A stretch of 64,000 nt of DNA, taken from NCBI RefSeq assembly GCF_040047665.1, contig NZ_CP157355.1, positions 992,001 through 1,056,000 on the forward strand, given 5' to 3'. Positions 51,842 to 61,585 of this stretch are shown one piece after another (within the stretch, counting starts at the first letter, position 1; every line of letters starts with the position of its first letter). The notes under the pieces are model-generated. The model was not told the DNA's origin, made no database searches, and worked only from the letters and a program-made list of their open reading frames with translations. Source of the DNA: Chitinibacter sp. FCG-7 (GTDB lineage: Bacteria > Pseudomonadota > Gammaproteobacteria > Burkholderiales > Chitinibacteraceae). The position numbers were made by a program, and so were the translations under genes.

Positions 51842-53524
51842 CTAACGTGCGCCTCGATGTTCAGGCATGGGCGCAGCAGTTGGGCACACTGCGCGGCCGC
51901 GAATACAGTCAAAGACGCCTTTAACACCAGTGCCCAATTGCTCGCCCGCCTTGCTCAGATGGCTGCCAATGCCGGATAGGCCGCCCTCGTCATCTAGTGT
52001 AGGCGGAGTATCGGCGGCGGGTGGCTGGGCCGGTCGGGTTGCAACTTTTTGCGTGCTGCTACGCTCGCCCGGCGGCTGCGCGGTTGCTTCGACAGGAGCC
52101 TGCTCCTGCCATTGCGGCGGAGCGCTGGCCTGGGCGATCTCATTCAAGCCATCGGCAGCCATTTTTGCCAGCGTTTGCGCACGCTCTTGCTGCTCCATCT
52201 GCAAATCAGCGCCCTGCGCTATCCATTGCCTGACTGGCTCAACCGCCTCGCCCTCGACGCTAATCTGCGTCTGGGCAAATTCGATTTGTAGCTGATCTGA
52301 CTGCGGCCAGACCAGCCAGAGCACAGCGCCCAGACTGGTTAGCGAAACCACGACCTGAGCGACGCGCGGCAAGGCCATAAAGTGCTGTTTGCCAGCCAGC
52401 GCGGTGCTCTGCAATCGGGGCTTCATCCACTGCCAGCCACGCTGTAATCTGGCCCACAGCAGCGGTGTCCAGCGTTGCATTAGCGCGGCCATCGTCTGGC
52501 TGGCACGCCAGCACCAGCGAGCCAGCCAGGCCGTTAGCCGCACCCCATGCTGCCAGAGCCAGGCTAGCAAGTTACCGGTTTGCACCAGCCAGGGCAGAAC
52601 AGGGGAAGAGGGTGAAGCTGCTGGCGAAGCAGAATCGGGCTGTGATCCGCCTATCCCTCCCTCGAGAGTCAGCGTGGACTCATCCGCCAGCCTAGCCTCA
52701 CTCACCGGGCCATTGGCCCCCGCCAGCAAGGCCGCCAGCGCCTCGTCGGCATGGGCAAAACGCGCTTCGGGGTGGCGCGCCAGACAGCGCATAATCAGCT
52801 CGGACAAGGCCCGTGGCACTTCGGCTCGCAACTCGTGCGGCGGTGGCGGATTGCTGTGCAAAACCTGATACACGATATTCATCGTGGTTTCGCCGTCAAA
52901 CGGCGCATTGCCCGTCAGGCATTGATACAGCACGACGCCCGCCGAATACAGATCGGCACGGCCGTCGAGTTTCTTGCCCGCCAGCTGCTCGGGCGACATA
53001 TAGCGTGGCGAGCCCAGTACGGTGCCGGTACGCGTCAGATCACTGGCTGGCATCTGGGCAATGCCAAAATCGGTGATTTTAAGCCGCCCCTCGCGGGTTA
53101 GCATCAGATTGGCAGGCTTGATGTCGCGGTGAATGACTTTATGCCGGTGCGCGTGCCCCAGCGCGGCAAACATCTGGCGCGCAATGCTGATCACTTGTCG
53201 GATCGACAAAGGGCCGCGCTTTTCCAGCATGTCCTTGAGCGTAACGCCTTGCACCAGCTCCATGGCCAGATACGGCTTGTTGCGCCACTGGCCACAATCA
53301 TAAACGGTGATAATGCCGGGGTGATTGAGCCGCGCCGCCGAGCGGGCCTCCTGCAGCAGCCGCGCGGCATAATCGGCCGCTTCATGGCTCGCCAGATTGA
53401 CCTGTACCAGCTTGAGCGCCACATCGCGCTCCAGCCTTTCGTCCCGCGCACGAAAGACCACGCCCATCGCGCCTTGCCCAAGGCGGGATTGCAACTGGTA
53501 ATGCGCGATTTTTGGCTGGCTCAT
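51842..53524 (-). CDS. PknB-like serine/threonine protein kinase with C-terminal membrane segment
   Basis: A 560-residue Hanks-type kinase. Gly loop LGQGAMGVVFRARDE, Lys38 in VALKLV, catalytic loop VIHRDIKPANLML, DFG in KITDFGIAQMP, and GSPRYMSPEQLAGKKLDGRA. The kinase domain ends near residue 265. After it come a linker, a basic region, one hydrophobic segment (VVVSLTSLGAVLWLVWP, about 390-406) and a Gln/Ala/Pro-rich extracytoplasmic tail with a Cys pair. No phosphatase or FHA gene is nearby, so its targets are unknown. Confidence 0.92.
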   Translation of the reverse strand: MSQPKIAHYQLQSRLGQGAMGVVFRARDERLERDVALKLVQVNLASHEAADYAARLLQEARSAARLNHPGIITVYDCGQWRNKPYLAMELVQGVTLKDMLEKRGPLSIRQVISIARQMFAALGHAHRHKVIHRDIKPANLMLTREGRLKITDFGIAQMPASDLTRTGTVLGSPRYMSPEQLAGKKLDGRADLYSAGVVLYQCLTGNAPFDGETTMNIVYQVLHSNPPPPHELRAEVPRALSELIMRCLARHPEARFAHADEALAALLAGANGPVSEARLADESTLTLEGGIGGSQPDSASPAASPSSPVLPWLVQTGNLLAWLWQHGVRLTAWLARWCWRASQTMAALMQRWTPLLWARLQRGWQWMKPRLQSTALAGKQHFMALPRVAQVVVSLTSLGAVLWLVWPQSDQLQIEFAQTQISVEGEAVEPVRQWIAQGADLQMEQQERAQTLAKMAADGLNEIAQASAPPQWQEQAPVEATAQPPGERSSTQKVATRPAQPPAADTPPTLDDEGGLSGIGSHLSKAGEQLGTGVKGVFDCIRGRAVCPTAAPMPEHRGAR

Positions 53525-53736
53525 GGCAAAAAATATCGGGAAATCAATCGGTTCGCATTGTACCGTGCCGACTCGCCGCAGCGCAGCACTAATCCCCCGA
53601 AGGTGATCTTGCCCACAGACAAAGCGCGGGATTGTTGAGCCGGGTCAGCCCGTGCCTACGCTGCCATCAGCCAGAGCCGCTGCCACAACGTCATTCTGGG
53701 GTAAAATGGCGGTTTTATCTTTGCGTGAATGCCGCC

Positions 53737-55356
53737 ATGAAAATCGCCCTCGCCCAGATCAACCCGATTGTTGGTGACCTTGCCGGTAATACCGAGCTGA
53801 TTTTCGCTGCAGCCCGCGAAGCAATCGCTGCCGGTGCTGATATTTTGCTCACGCCAGAGCTGGCGCTAACCGGCTATCCACCGGAAGATCTGCTGCTGCG
53901 TCCGGCTTTTCTCAAGCAATGCAAACAGATGCTGGCGCGCTTTATCGACGAGCTCGACGGCATTACGCTGATCGTCGGCCACCCCAGCGGCGTAGCGGGC
54001 GATGAAGTATTCAACTCGGCCAGCGTGATTCGCGACGGCAATGTGCTGGGTCGCTACGATAAATTGCTGCTGCCTAATAATGCGGTTTTCGACGAAGTTC
54101 GCTACTTTACGCCCGGTTTTTCGCCCTTTGTTTTCGAGCAGAACGGCGTGCAGGTTGGCATCGCGATTTGCGAAGACATCTGGGATACCGAGCCCGCCGC
54201 CGCCGCACGCGATGAAGGCGCAGAGATTTTGCTGGTGCTCAACGCCTCGCCTTTCCATCAGGCCAAGCAGGAAACCCGCCGCGAAGTGGCGCGCCAACGC
54301 GTTGAAGAAAACGGCATTCCGCTGGTGTATTGCAACTTGGTCGGCGGCCAGGACGAGCTGGTGTTCGATGGCCATTCATTCGCGCTCAATAAATCGGGCG
54401 AGCTGGCGCTGCAATTACCGGCGTTTAGCAATCAGATTACCTGCTGCGAGTATATCAATGGAGACCTTGCTCAGTCTGACATAGCAGCCGATCCCCCCAT
54501 AGAAGAAAGCATTTACGGCGCGCTGGTGCAGGGCGTGAAGGACTATATCGGCAAAAACCGCTTCCCCGGTATTTTATTGGGGCTGTCGGGCGGGATTGAT
54601 TCGGCGCTGACGCTGGCGATTGCCGTCGATGCGCTTGGCGCCGAGCGTTGCCACGCGGTGATGATGCCGTCGCGCTATACCGCCGATATTTCAGTCACCG
54701 ACTCGCGCGCGATGATTGATATTCTGGGCTGCAAATATTCCGAAATCGAAATCTGGCCTATGTACGAAGCCATGATGGCGGGTCTGGCCGATGAATTTGC
54801 TGGCCGCGAAATGGACACGACCGAAGAGAATCTGCAGAGCCGTATCCGGGGTATGCTGCTGATGTCTCTATCCAATAAAACTGGAAAATTGGTTTTAACG
54901 ACTGGTAATAAATCCGAAATGACGACGGGCTACGCGACGCTGTACGGCGATATGGCCGGCGGCTTTGCGGTGCTCAAAGACGTCGCCAAAACGATGGTGT
55001 ATCGCCTGTCGAACTGGCGCAATCAGCAAGCGATCGCCAACGGTCAACCCGCCCCCATCCCCGAGCGCATTATCACGCGCCCACCGTCAGCCGAGCTGCG
55101 CCCCGACCAGAAAGACCAAGATAGCCTGCCGGAATACGAGGTGCTCGATGCGATTTTGGCCGCCTATGTGGAAGAAAACCTCAGCATCGCCGACATTATC
55201 GCCCGCGGCTACGCTGAGGCCGATGTGAATAAAGTGGTGCGGCTACTGAAAATCAACGAATACAAGCGCCGCCAAGCGCCGGTGGGGCCACGGATTACCG
55301 AGCGCTCGTTCGGTAAAGACTGGCGTATGCCGATCACGCAGCGTTTTAGCCTGTAA
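53737..55356 (+). CDS. nadE: Glutamine-dependent NAD+ synthetase
   Basis: A 539-residue enzyme making NAD+ from nicotinic acid adenine dinucleotide, ATP and glutamine. The N-terminal nitrilase-type glutaminase shows the Glu-Lys-Cys triad (TPELALTGYPPEDL, RYDKLLLPN, IAICEDIWDTE). The C-terminal synthetase has the ATP motif LLGLSGGIDSALTLAIAVDA and GNKSEMTTGYATLYGDMAGG. I chose ATG 53737, 35 codons into the frame, because MKIALAQINPIVGDLAGN is the conserved N-terminus. TAAAAT at 53702-53707 may be its -10 box. Confidence 0.96.
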   Translation: MKIALAQINPIVGDLAGNTELIFAAAREAIAAGADILLTPELALTGYPPEDLLLRPAFLKQCKQMLARFIDELDGITLIVGHPSGVAGDEVFNSASVIRDGNVLGRYDKLLLPNNAVFDEVRYFTPGFSPFVFEQNGVQVGIAICEDIWDTEPAAAARDEGAEILLVLNASPFHQAKQETRREVARQRVEENGIPLVYCNLVGGQDELVFDGHSFALNKSGELALQLPAFSNQITCCEYINGDLAQSDIAADPPIEESIYGALVQGVKDYIGKNRFPGILLGLSGGIDSALTLAIAVDALGAERCHAVMMPSRYTADISVTDSRAMIDILGCKYSEIEIWPMYEAMMAGLADEFAGREMDTTEENLQSRIRGMLLMSLSNKTGKLVLTTGNKSEMTTGYATLYGDMAGGFAVLKDVAKTMVYRLSNWRNQQAIANGQPAPIPERIITRPPSAELRPDQKDQDSLPEYEVLDAILAAYVEENLSIADIIARGYAEADVNKVVRLLKINEYKRRQAPVGPRITERSFGKDWRMPITQRFSL

Positions 55357-55513
55357 ATCGCCAGACCAAAGTGCCTGCACTTTCTTGGGTCGCTTGGTTG
55401 CACTACTTGCACTCTCTTTGGCTTCACCGCCTTTCGACAAGTGCACGACGAGCTGGCCTTGCGCCAAAATGTTTGGCCTGCTCCTTAAACAGACTGGTTT
55501 GTAACAAGACACA

Positions 55514-55541
55514 GGCCGCCCCCATTCCGGGCGGCTTTTTT
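55514..55541 (+). terminator. Intrinsic terminator after nadE
   Basis: Stem GCCGCCC / GGGCGGC with loop CCATTCC and TTTTTT after it. The 150 bp between nadE and this hairpin hold no gene. Confidence 0.88.
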
Positions 55542-55626
55542 CATGCGCAATTTTCTTTTGCAAACTAAATACTTAAGTCGCCTACAGCCACCACAGGTAG
55601 CGACTTTTCATCTTGCCGTAACATAA

Positions 55627-57522
55627 ATGCAATCTTGCACTGATACCTTACAAGACTTATCGCACCACCGACATACTGGTATGCCATCCGAAAATCTTCC
55701 CGAACAGCAAGCCGAGCAAGTGCTGAGCATCATCCAGACGCAAGCACTGAGCGCCCTATTCCAGCCTATTGCCGCGCTGAGCGAAGGGCAGGCTTTTGGC
55801 TTTGAAGGCTTGATACGGGGGCCAGAACATCACCCGCTGCATTCGCCGATACAGCTGTTTCAAGCCGCCGAACGATGTGGCCTGCTGGCTGAGCTGGACC
55901 AGGCTTGCTGCAAAACAATTTTGCGCGCCTTTGTCGAGCGCCAGCTGCCCGGTCGCCTGTTTCTGAATGTGTGTCCCGGCAGCCTGATAGAGGCCGATTT
56001 GCGTGCCGCCGCCACGCTCGATTATCTGGCTGAGCTGGGCCTAGCGCCGCAGCGCATAGTGATCGAGCTAACCGAAAGCCAGGCGATTCGTGATTACGCC
56101 CTGCTATCGCGTGCGGTGGCGCATTACCGGCAAATGGGCTTCAAGATTGCGCTGGACGACCTAGGCGAGGGCTTTTCCGGGCTCAGGCTGTGGTCGGAAC
56201 TCAAGCCGGATTTTGTCAAAATCGACAAATATTTTATCCACGGGATTGATCAGGACGCGCAAAAGCGGCAATTTGTCCGCTCAATCCAGCAAATTGCACT
56301 CAATACCCACACCACGGTGATCGCCGAGGGGATTGAAACGCGTGGAGAGCTGAAAGTGGTCAACCGCACCGGCATCAAGCTGGCGCAGGGTTTTCTGCTT
56401 GGCCGTCCGGCAGTGCAGCCCGATACCGCACTAAAGCTGCCGCGCCTGCCTCTCGATTACAGCAGCGAGCAGGCCAGCACCACCGCGCTATCGTTGCTAC
56501 AGGAAGTGAGTGCGGTGTCACCGCACGATAGCCATGACGTGGTGTGGCAACGCTTTCGCTCCCAGCCCGAGCTGCTGGCCCTGCCGGTAGTCGAGCAGAA
56601 CAAGGCCATCGGGCTGATCAAACGCAATGCCATTTTCGAGCTGTTTGCCCGCCCCTATAGCCGGGAGCTGTTTGGCGGGCGCAGCTGCAGCCTGCATATG
56701 GACGCCCAGCCCCTGATTGTTGAGCACGCCATGAGCCTGACCGAGCTGGCGCGGCTGATGACTTCGTGCGAGCGCCGCCAGCTGGACGACGGTTTTATCA
56801 TTACCGAGGAGGGGCGGTATCTGGGCATGGGCACCGGGCGCGACCTGATTCGCGCCATGACCGAGCTGCAGCTGGCTGCCGCGCGCCACGCCAACCCGCT
56901 GACCGGCTTGCCGGGCAATGTGCCGATTCAGGACGCCATGAGCCAGCTGCTGGCCGCGCAGCACGACTTTACCGTGGTCTACGCCGATCTGGATCATTTC
57001 AAACCCTATAACGACGTATATGGCTACGCGCGTGGTGACGAATTACTGCAGTGCCTAGGGCAATTAATGCAGGATCATTTTGACGCCGGGCTCGATTTTG
57101 TCGGCCATATTGGCGGGGATGACTTTATCCTGCTGCTGCGCAGCCCGGATTGGCAACAACGCTGCGAGCAATTGCTGGCCGATTTCAAACTGCGGATTGC
57201 GGCGTTCTTTAATGAAGAGGATAGACAAAGCGGCAGCTATGTTGCTCCTAATCGGCAGGGGCAATTGCAAGCCCACCCGCTGGTATCGCTCTCGCTGGGC
57301 GCGGCGCATATCGTGGCCAAGTGGTATAAAAGTCACCATGAAGTGGCCAGCATCGCCAGCAGCGCCAAGAGCATGGCCAAGCGCGAAAGCGGCAACGCGC
57401 TGTTTATTGAGCGACGCATTCCCAATCCGATTGAAACTGGAAAGGTATATGCAGCAAAGCCAATATCAATCAAATCTACAGAGCAATACCCCAAGCAAAA
57501 CAATGCAGAACTGAATAGCTAA
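55627..57522 (+). CDS. EAL-CBS-GGDEF c-di-GMP turnover protein
   Basis: A 631-residue cytoplasmic protein. The EAL domain (about 30-275) has FEGLIRGPEHH (EGL in place of EAL, Glu kept), VIELTES, ALDDLGEGFSGL, FVKIDKYF and VIAEGIETRG, so phosphodiesterase activity looks possible. A CBS-pair region (about 300-415) follows, then a GGDEF domain with GGDDF in VGHIGGDDFILLL. This domain order is a known class. The last 25 or so codons come from a palindromic repeat (57443-57492). ATG 55681 is an alternative start; neither has a strong SD. Confidence 0.88.
   Translation: MQSCTDTLQDLSHHRHTGMPSENLPEQQAEQVLSIIQTQALSALFQPIAALSEGQAFGFEGLIRGPEHHPLHSPIQLFQAAERCGLLAELDQACCKTILRAFVERQLPGRLFLNVCPGSLIEADLRAAATLDYLAELGLAPQRIVIELTESQAIRDYALLSRAVAHYRQMGFKIALDDLGEGFSGLRLWSELKPDFVKIDKYFIHGIDQDAQKRQFVRSIQQIALNTHTTVIAEGIETRGELKVVNRTGIKLAQGFLLGRPAVQPDTALKLPRLPLDYSSEQASTTALSLLQEVSAVSPHDSHDVVWQRFRSQPELLALPVVEQNKAIGLIKRNAIFELFARPYSRELFGGRSCSLHMDAQPLIVEHAMSLTELARLMTSCERRQLDDGFIITEEGRYLGMGTGRDLIRAMTELQLAAARHANPLTGLPGNVPIQDAMSQLLAAQHDFTVVYADLDHFKPYNDVYGYARGDELLQCLGQLMQDHFDAGLDFVGHIGGDDFILLLRSPDWQQRCEQLLADFKLRIAAFFNEEDRQSGSYVAPNRQGQLQAHPLVSLSLGAAHIVAKWYKSHHEVASIASSAKSMAKRESGNALFIERRIPNPIETGKVYAAKPISIKSTEQYPKQNNAELNS
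57443..57492 (+). repeat. Palindromic GGTATA/ATACCC repeat, copy 10, at the 3' end of the EAL-GGDEF gene
   Basis: AGGTATATGCAGCAAAGCCA...CTACAGAGCAATACCCC. It is read in frame and encodes KVYAAKPISIKSTEQYP near the C-terminus of the protein. Confidence 0.8.
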
Positions 57523-57527
57523 AAACA

Positions 57528-57555
57528 CAAACCCGGCCTCATCGTGCCGGGTTTG
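57528..57555 (-). terminator. Terminator between convergent genes
   Basis: Stem CAAACCCGGC / GCCGGGTTTG with an 8-nt loop. On the minus strand it is followed by TGTTTTTAG, so it best serves the REC-GGDEF-like gene; it may also act weakly on the plus strand. Confidence 0.75.
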
Positions 57556-57608
57556 TCATCATGCCTGCTGCGCAAGCAAGAGAGCGTGAAGACTTTGGTC
57601 TTGCCTCG

Positions 57609-58730
57609 CTATTGCTGCAACGCATCAAGGGCGGATAAATCCCAGCCCAGATTCAAATCCTGATTGGCCAGCGCCAACAAGGGTTTGAGATTATTCATCA
57701 ACGCAGCCAGATGCGGGCGCAGTTCTTCTTCGCGCCCTTTATGCAACATCACCAGCGCCTCGGAAATCAGCGGCGTCGGCACCTGCACACTGGCCGCATC
57801 AGGCATAAAGACATGATTATCCATCGGCTGCGCAAACAGGCGATCTTGCAGCACCGCCAGAATTCGCTCGGCCGAATGCACATCGTCATGCCATGAATTG
57901 GCCACCGCGACCGATGAGGTAACGCGCAATTGCTCGCTGCGGAAATTAACCCGCGCATTGGCAATCGTCTGGCGCAAGCGCTCGGCGACCACCCTAGCCT
58001 CAATCAGCGGCGTGGCTGGCGAGACCACGGCAAACATCGAATCATTCAAATGTGCCAGCGTGTCTTCTTTGCGCAAACGGGCTTCGATCAGCTTGGCCAG
58101 CATGCCCAGCAGTTGACCATACACCCGCTCGCCCAGTTTTTGCTGCAAAGCCTGGCCGTGGTTCACCTCCAGCAGCATGACGGTCACTTCGCTATTGTGC
58201 CGCAGGGCAAACGCCATCGCCTGCTCCAGCTGCAGATTGAGCAAGTGCGAGCTGCCCACGCCGGTGAGCGCGTCCGTGGTGCTGGTTTGTACCTGCACCG
58301 AGCGCGATTCGGCCAGCTCACGCCGGGTTTCTGCCAGCTCAAGATTGGCCTTCACTCGCGCCTGCATTTCGGTTTTATCGGTAGATTTGGTCACAAAATC
58401 ATTCGCGCCGCACTCCACACAGCGCAATTTGGTCGCCTCATCTTCTTCACCGGAAATAATAATCACCGGCAAAAAATGCAAGCGTGGCTCACCCGAAGCA
58501 CGAACGCGCGCGAGCAAACCCAGCCCATCCAGCTCGGGCATCGTCAGGTCGGACAGCAGCAGATTAATGCTGTCGTCACTCATCAGGCGACGCCAGCCTG
58601 CTTCACCGTCGGCCTCTTCGACCAGATCATACATTTCGGAAAGATGTTTCTTGATGGTTGCCCGCACGATCCGAGAATCATCAACAACCAGAATTTTAGG
58701 ACGGCTGACCAGCTCGGTATTCTCGTTCAT
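57609..58730 (-). CDS. Response regulator with degenerate GGDEF-like domain
   Basis: A 373-residue protein. The N-terminal receiver domain has VVDDSRIVR, D61 in LLLSDLTMPELDGLG and Lys in FVTKSTDKTEM. A helical linker leads to a GGDEF-fold domain (TTDALTGVGSSHLLNLQLEQ). The active-site loop reads LAHLNDSMFAVV where GGDEF is expected, so it cannot act as a normal cyclase. A short helical C-terminal domain follows (ISEALVMLHKGREEELRPHL). It may act as a signalling platform. No partner kinase is adjacent. Confidence 0.85.
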   Translation of the reverse strand: MNENTELVSRPKILVVDDSRIVRATIKKHLSEMYDLVEEADGEAGWRRLMSDDSINLLLSDLTMPELDGLGLLARVRASGEPRLHFLPVIIISGEEDEATKLRCVECGANDFVTKSTDKTEMQARVKANLELAETRRELAESRSVQVQTSTTDALTGVGSSHLLNLQLEQAMAFALRHNSEVTVMLLEVNHGQALQQKLGERVYGQLLGMLAKLIEARLRKEDTLAHLNDSMFAVVSPATPLIEARVVAERLRQTIANARVNFRSEQLRVTSSVAVANSWHDDVHSAERILAVLQDRLFAQPMDNHVFMPDAASVQVPTPLISEALVMLHKGREEELRPHLAALMNNLKPLLALANQDLNLGWDLSALDALQQ

Positions 58731-58894
58731 AAGATTCAGTCTATGCTTTAAACGTATTAACTAGCCTAGCATAATGAGCCGCAAAACGTGTGAATCAGCG
58801 GCGCTACTTGTGCAATATCACTAGACATTACCCGGCATGGCGTGTAAAAAACAAGCATTCTTGCGACATTGTCCTCTCGATCAAGGTCAATCCG

Positions 58895-59251
58895 ATGGCT
58901 AGCACCTACCGCTTACAAATTGGCTTGTCTCCACTCTCGCCCCCCGAAGCCGAAGTGGCGCTAGCCACGATCCGCCGCATCTGGTGCATGCCATCATGGG
59001 TGCGCAAACAGCCCTTGGGCGATGGTGTTCTATTGCTTGAAGTGCGCCACGAAGCAGCGCTCAAGCCCGGCGAGAGTGCCGACTGGTTTGTTGAACGCAT
59101 GGCCGCTGCACTCTGGCAGGATGTAGGACGTTTTGTCCGCATTATGATCGACATCGCCCCGCACGAAGCGCCTGATGGTCGAGTATTTATTCTGGAAGAA
59201 GCGTCTTACTGGCGCATCATGGAAAGCTTTCGCCTCTCGCATCCGCATTAA
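58895..59251 (+). CDS. Conserved-looking small protein of unknown function
   Basis: A 118-residue soluble protein beginning MASTYRLQIGLSPLSPPEAE. It contains ATIRRIWCMPSWVRKQPLGD, ADWFVERMAAALWQDVGRFV and the acidic, aromatic end VFILEEASYWRIMESFRLSH. It has no membrane segment. I do not recognise the family. ATG 58895 is preferred to the frame start at 58790 because AAGG lies about 9 nt upstream and the upstream codons look non-coding. Confidence 0.6.
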   Translation: MASTYRLQIGLSPLSPPEAEVALATIRRIWCMPSWVRKQPLGDGVLLLEVRHEAALKPGESADWFVERMAAALWQDVGRFVRIMIDIAPHEAPDGRVFILEEASYWRIMESFRLSHPH

Positions 59252-59312
59252 TTGAAATATCAAAGACCTCAGATACAAGTTTTTCAATTCCTACGCAACA
59301 AGCGAGTTTCTA

Positions 59313-59435
59313 TGAAACACCCACTCGCGCAGCGAGGCTCCCTCTCAGGGAGAGGGCGGGGGGAGTGGGTATAAAACATCAGCCTGCGAATCAAACAGCC
59401 TAATCATCTAGGGCTCGGCTATGCCGAGACCTGCC
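59313..59435 (+). repeat. Dispersed intergenic repeat (family of about 115 bp), copy B
   Basis: Matches copy A at 6826-6945: CTCGCGCAGCGAGGCTCCCT, GGGAGTGGGTATAAAACATC and GGCTCGGCTATGCCGAGAC in the same order and spacing. Confidence 0.7.
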
Positions 59436-59473
59436 TCGCATCAGAATCCATGGCTCCGCAGGCGACAGGCGAC

Positions 59474-59502
59474 AAAAAAGCCCACTAAAAAGTGGGCTTT
59501 TT
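59474..59502. terminator. Bidirectional intrinsic terminator
   Basis: AAAAAAGCCCAC / GTGGGCTTTTTT stem with A- and T-runs on both sides, about 20 bp past the rpsT stop on the minus strand. Confidence 0.92.
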
Positions 59503-59520
59503 TGCGATTCGGGCAAAAAC

Positions 59521-59784
59521 TTAAGCCATTGCTTTGATAGCAGCAGCCAGGCGGCTCTTATGACGAGCAGCCTTGTTTTTGTGGAAAATCTTTTTGTCAG
59601 CGATACGGTCGATCGTGCTAACCGCTTGCTGGTAAACAGTAGCTGCTGCAGCTTTGTCGCCAGCTGCGATCGCTTTCAGTACCTTTTTAACTGCAGTGCG
59701 AAACTCTGAACGCTGAGCGCCATTGTGTTCACGTGCTGCGGTAGCTTGACGAGCGCGTTTGCGTGCTTGTGCTGTATTTGCCAT
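59521..59784 (-). CDS. rpsT: 30S ribosomal protein S20
   Basis: An 87-residue primary 16S rRNA-binding protein. [20 protein letters not shown] is the conserved N-terminus and [16 protein letters not shown] the C-terminus. Very basic and helical. SD AGGAGC precedes the ATG. It is divergent from murJ, as in many proteobacteria, and has its own promoter and terminator. Codon use is that of a highly expressed gene. Confidence 0.98.
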   Translation of the reverse strand: MANTAQARKRARQATAAREHNGAQRSEFRTAVKKVLKAIAAGDKAAAATVYQQAVSTIDRIADKKIFHKNKAARHKSRLAAAIKAMA

Positions 59785-59873
59785 GTTGTAATGCTCCTAG
59801 TAGGTGTAACGGGTCTACTGCTTGGCCGGAGACACGGACTTTCGGCAGCACACACAACCCTAGAAAGCCGACG

Positions 59874-59902
59874 ATTTTATTCGTTCTTCACGGCAAGCGC
59901 AA
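59874..59902 (-). promoter_or_regulatory. Probable sigma-70 promoter of rpsT
   Basis: On the minus strand -35 TTGCGC (59902-59897) and -10 TAAAAT (59879-59874) are 17 bp apart, about 90 bp before the rpsT ATG, leaving room for a leader. Confidence 0.55.
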
Positions 59903-59942
59903 GAGCGGCGTATCATTCGCCCCCATAGGGTGAGGAAACACG

Positions 59943-61478
59943 ATGAATTTATTAAAAGCAGTGGCAGCTGTCAGCTCAATGACCTTGGTTTCACGGGTGC
60001 TGGGCTTTGCGCGCGATGCCATCATGGCGCGGATTTTTGGCGCAAGCGTGGCAACCGATGCATTCAATGTTGCGTTCAAATTGCCCAATCTTTTAAGGCG
60101 TATCTTTGCCGAGGGCGCATTCAGCCAGGCTTTCGTGCCAATACTGGCTGAATATAAAAACAAGCAGGGCGATGAGGCTGCGCGCGAATTCATCGCTGAC
60201 GTGTCCGGTATGCTGACACTGATTCTGGCCATCGTCACCGTGATTGGCGTCATTGCCGCACCATCGGTGATCTGGATTTCTGCGCCGGGCTTTGCCAGAA
60301 ACCCCGACAAATTTGCGCTGACCACTGATCTGCTGCGCATTACCTTTCCGTACATCTTGCTGATTTCGCTCTCGTCCTTGGCTGGCGCAGTACTTAATAC
60401 GTGGAATAAATTTTCGGTTCCAGCCTTTGTGCCTACATTGCTGAATGTTTCATTCATTATTTTTGCGCTATTTTTAACCCCCTACTTTGATCCGCCGATT
60501 ATGGCGATGGCCGTTGCCGTCGTCGTCGGCGGCGTGGCGCAATTGGCTTACCAGCTGCCGCATTTGCGCAAAATCGGCATGCTGTCCCGGCCAAAACTCA
60601 ACTTTCAAAACGTCGGAATGTGGCGCGTGATCAAGCAGATGGGGCCAGCTATTCTGGGCGTTTCAGTCAGCCAGATTTCACTGATTATTAATACTATTTT
60701 TGCCTCCTTCCTGATTTCCGGTTCGGTATCGTGGATGTACTACGCCGATCGTTTGATGGAGTTTCCCACTGGCTTGCTCGGTGTGGCTTTAGGTACCATT
60801 TTGCTACCGTCGCTTTCCAAAACCTACGCCAACGACGATACCGCCGAATATTCTCGTCTGCTCGACTGGGGTTTGCGTCTGGCGCTGCTACTGGCAATTC
60901 CTTCCGCAGTCGCACTGGCGCTGATTGCCGAACCGCTGACTGTGGCGATGTTTCAGTACGGCAAATTTACCGCCCACGATGCGGCCATGACGCAACAAGC
61001 CTTGAGTGCCTATGCCGTCGGTCTGGTTGGGCTAATTCTGATCAAGATTCTCGCGCCCGGCTTTTATGCGCGGCAAAACATTAAAACACCAGTCAAAATC
61101 GCGCTATTTACGCTGGCGGTCACGCAGCTATTTAATCTATTGTTGATCGGTCACTTCAAACACGCCGGTTTGGCATTGGCCATTAGTCTGGGTGCGCTGA
61201 CCAATGCGGGCTTGCTGTTTTATCAGCTACGCAAGCAGCAAATCTTTACCCCCCAGGCAGGCTGGCTGATTTTCATGTTTAAACTGCTAATCGCTGTGGG
61301 TATCATGGCCGCCGCACTCTTTGGCTTGATGCAATGGATGCCCGATTGGTCACAAGGCAATATGCTGATGCGGCTATTACGCCTTGCTGGCCTGGTCTTA
61401 GTCGGCGTCGTGGCCTACTTTGCAACGCTGGGATTACTGGGTTTCCGCCCTCGCGATTTTTCACGGCGTAGCGTTTAA
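59943..61478 (+). CDS. murJ: Lipid II flippase MurJ
   Basis: A 511-residue inner-membrane protein of the MOP superfamily with 14 predicted hydrophobic segments. It moves lipid-linked peptidoglycan precursor across the membrane. N-terminus [20 protein letters not shown] is diagnostic, with [20 protein letters not shown] and [20 protein letters not shown] after it, holding the essential Arg residues. [15 protein letters not shown] is in the second half. It is divergent from rpsT. Confidence 0.97.
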   Translation: MNLLKAVAAVSSMTLVSRVLGFARDAIMARIFGASVATDAFNVAFKLPNLLRRIFAEGAFSQAFVPILAEYKNKQGDEAAREFIADVSGMLTLILAIVTVIGVIAAPSVIWISAPGFARNPDKFALTTDLLRITFPYILLISLSSLAGAVLNTWNKFSVPAFVPTLLNVSFIIFALFLTPYFDPPIMAMAVAVVVGGVAQLAYQLPHLRKIGMLSRPKLNFQNVGMWRVIKQMGPAILGVSVSQISLIINTIFASFLISGSVSWMYYADRLMEFPTGLLGVALGTILLPSLSKTYANDDTAEYSRLLDWGLRLALLLAIPSAVALALIAEPLTVAMFQYGKFTAHDAAMTQQALSAYAVGLVGLILIKILAPGFYARQNIKTPVKIALFTLAVTQLFNLLLIGHFKHAGLALAISLGALTNAGLLFYQLRKQQIFTPQAGWLIFMFKLLIAVGIMAAALFGLMQWMPDWSQGNMLMRLLRLAGLVLVGVVAYFATLGLLGFRPRDFSRRSV

Positions 61479-61484
61479 AACTGC

Positions 61485-61518
61485 AACCACATCGTCAAGC
61501 TGATGATGTGGTTTTTTT
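61485..61518 (+). terminator. Intrinsic terminator after murJ
   Basis: Stem AACCACATC / GATGTGGTT with an 11-nt loop, followed by a T-run. It lies 7 bp after the stop. Confidence 0.9.
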
Positions 61519-61585
61519 ACACTTGCAAACTAGACGACTGGTCTAATAAAATCGCCACTATCAATTCAAGCCACTGGAAATCATC

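Noticed and set aside
54450..54500. GAGTATATCAATGG... in nadE, similar to a repeat start
   Set aside because: No ATACCC end and no insertion relative to expected NadE length.
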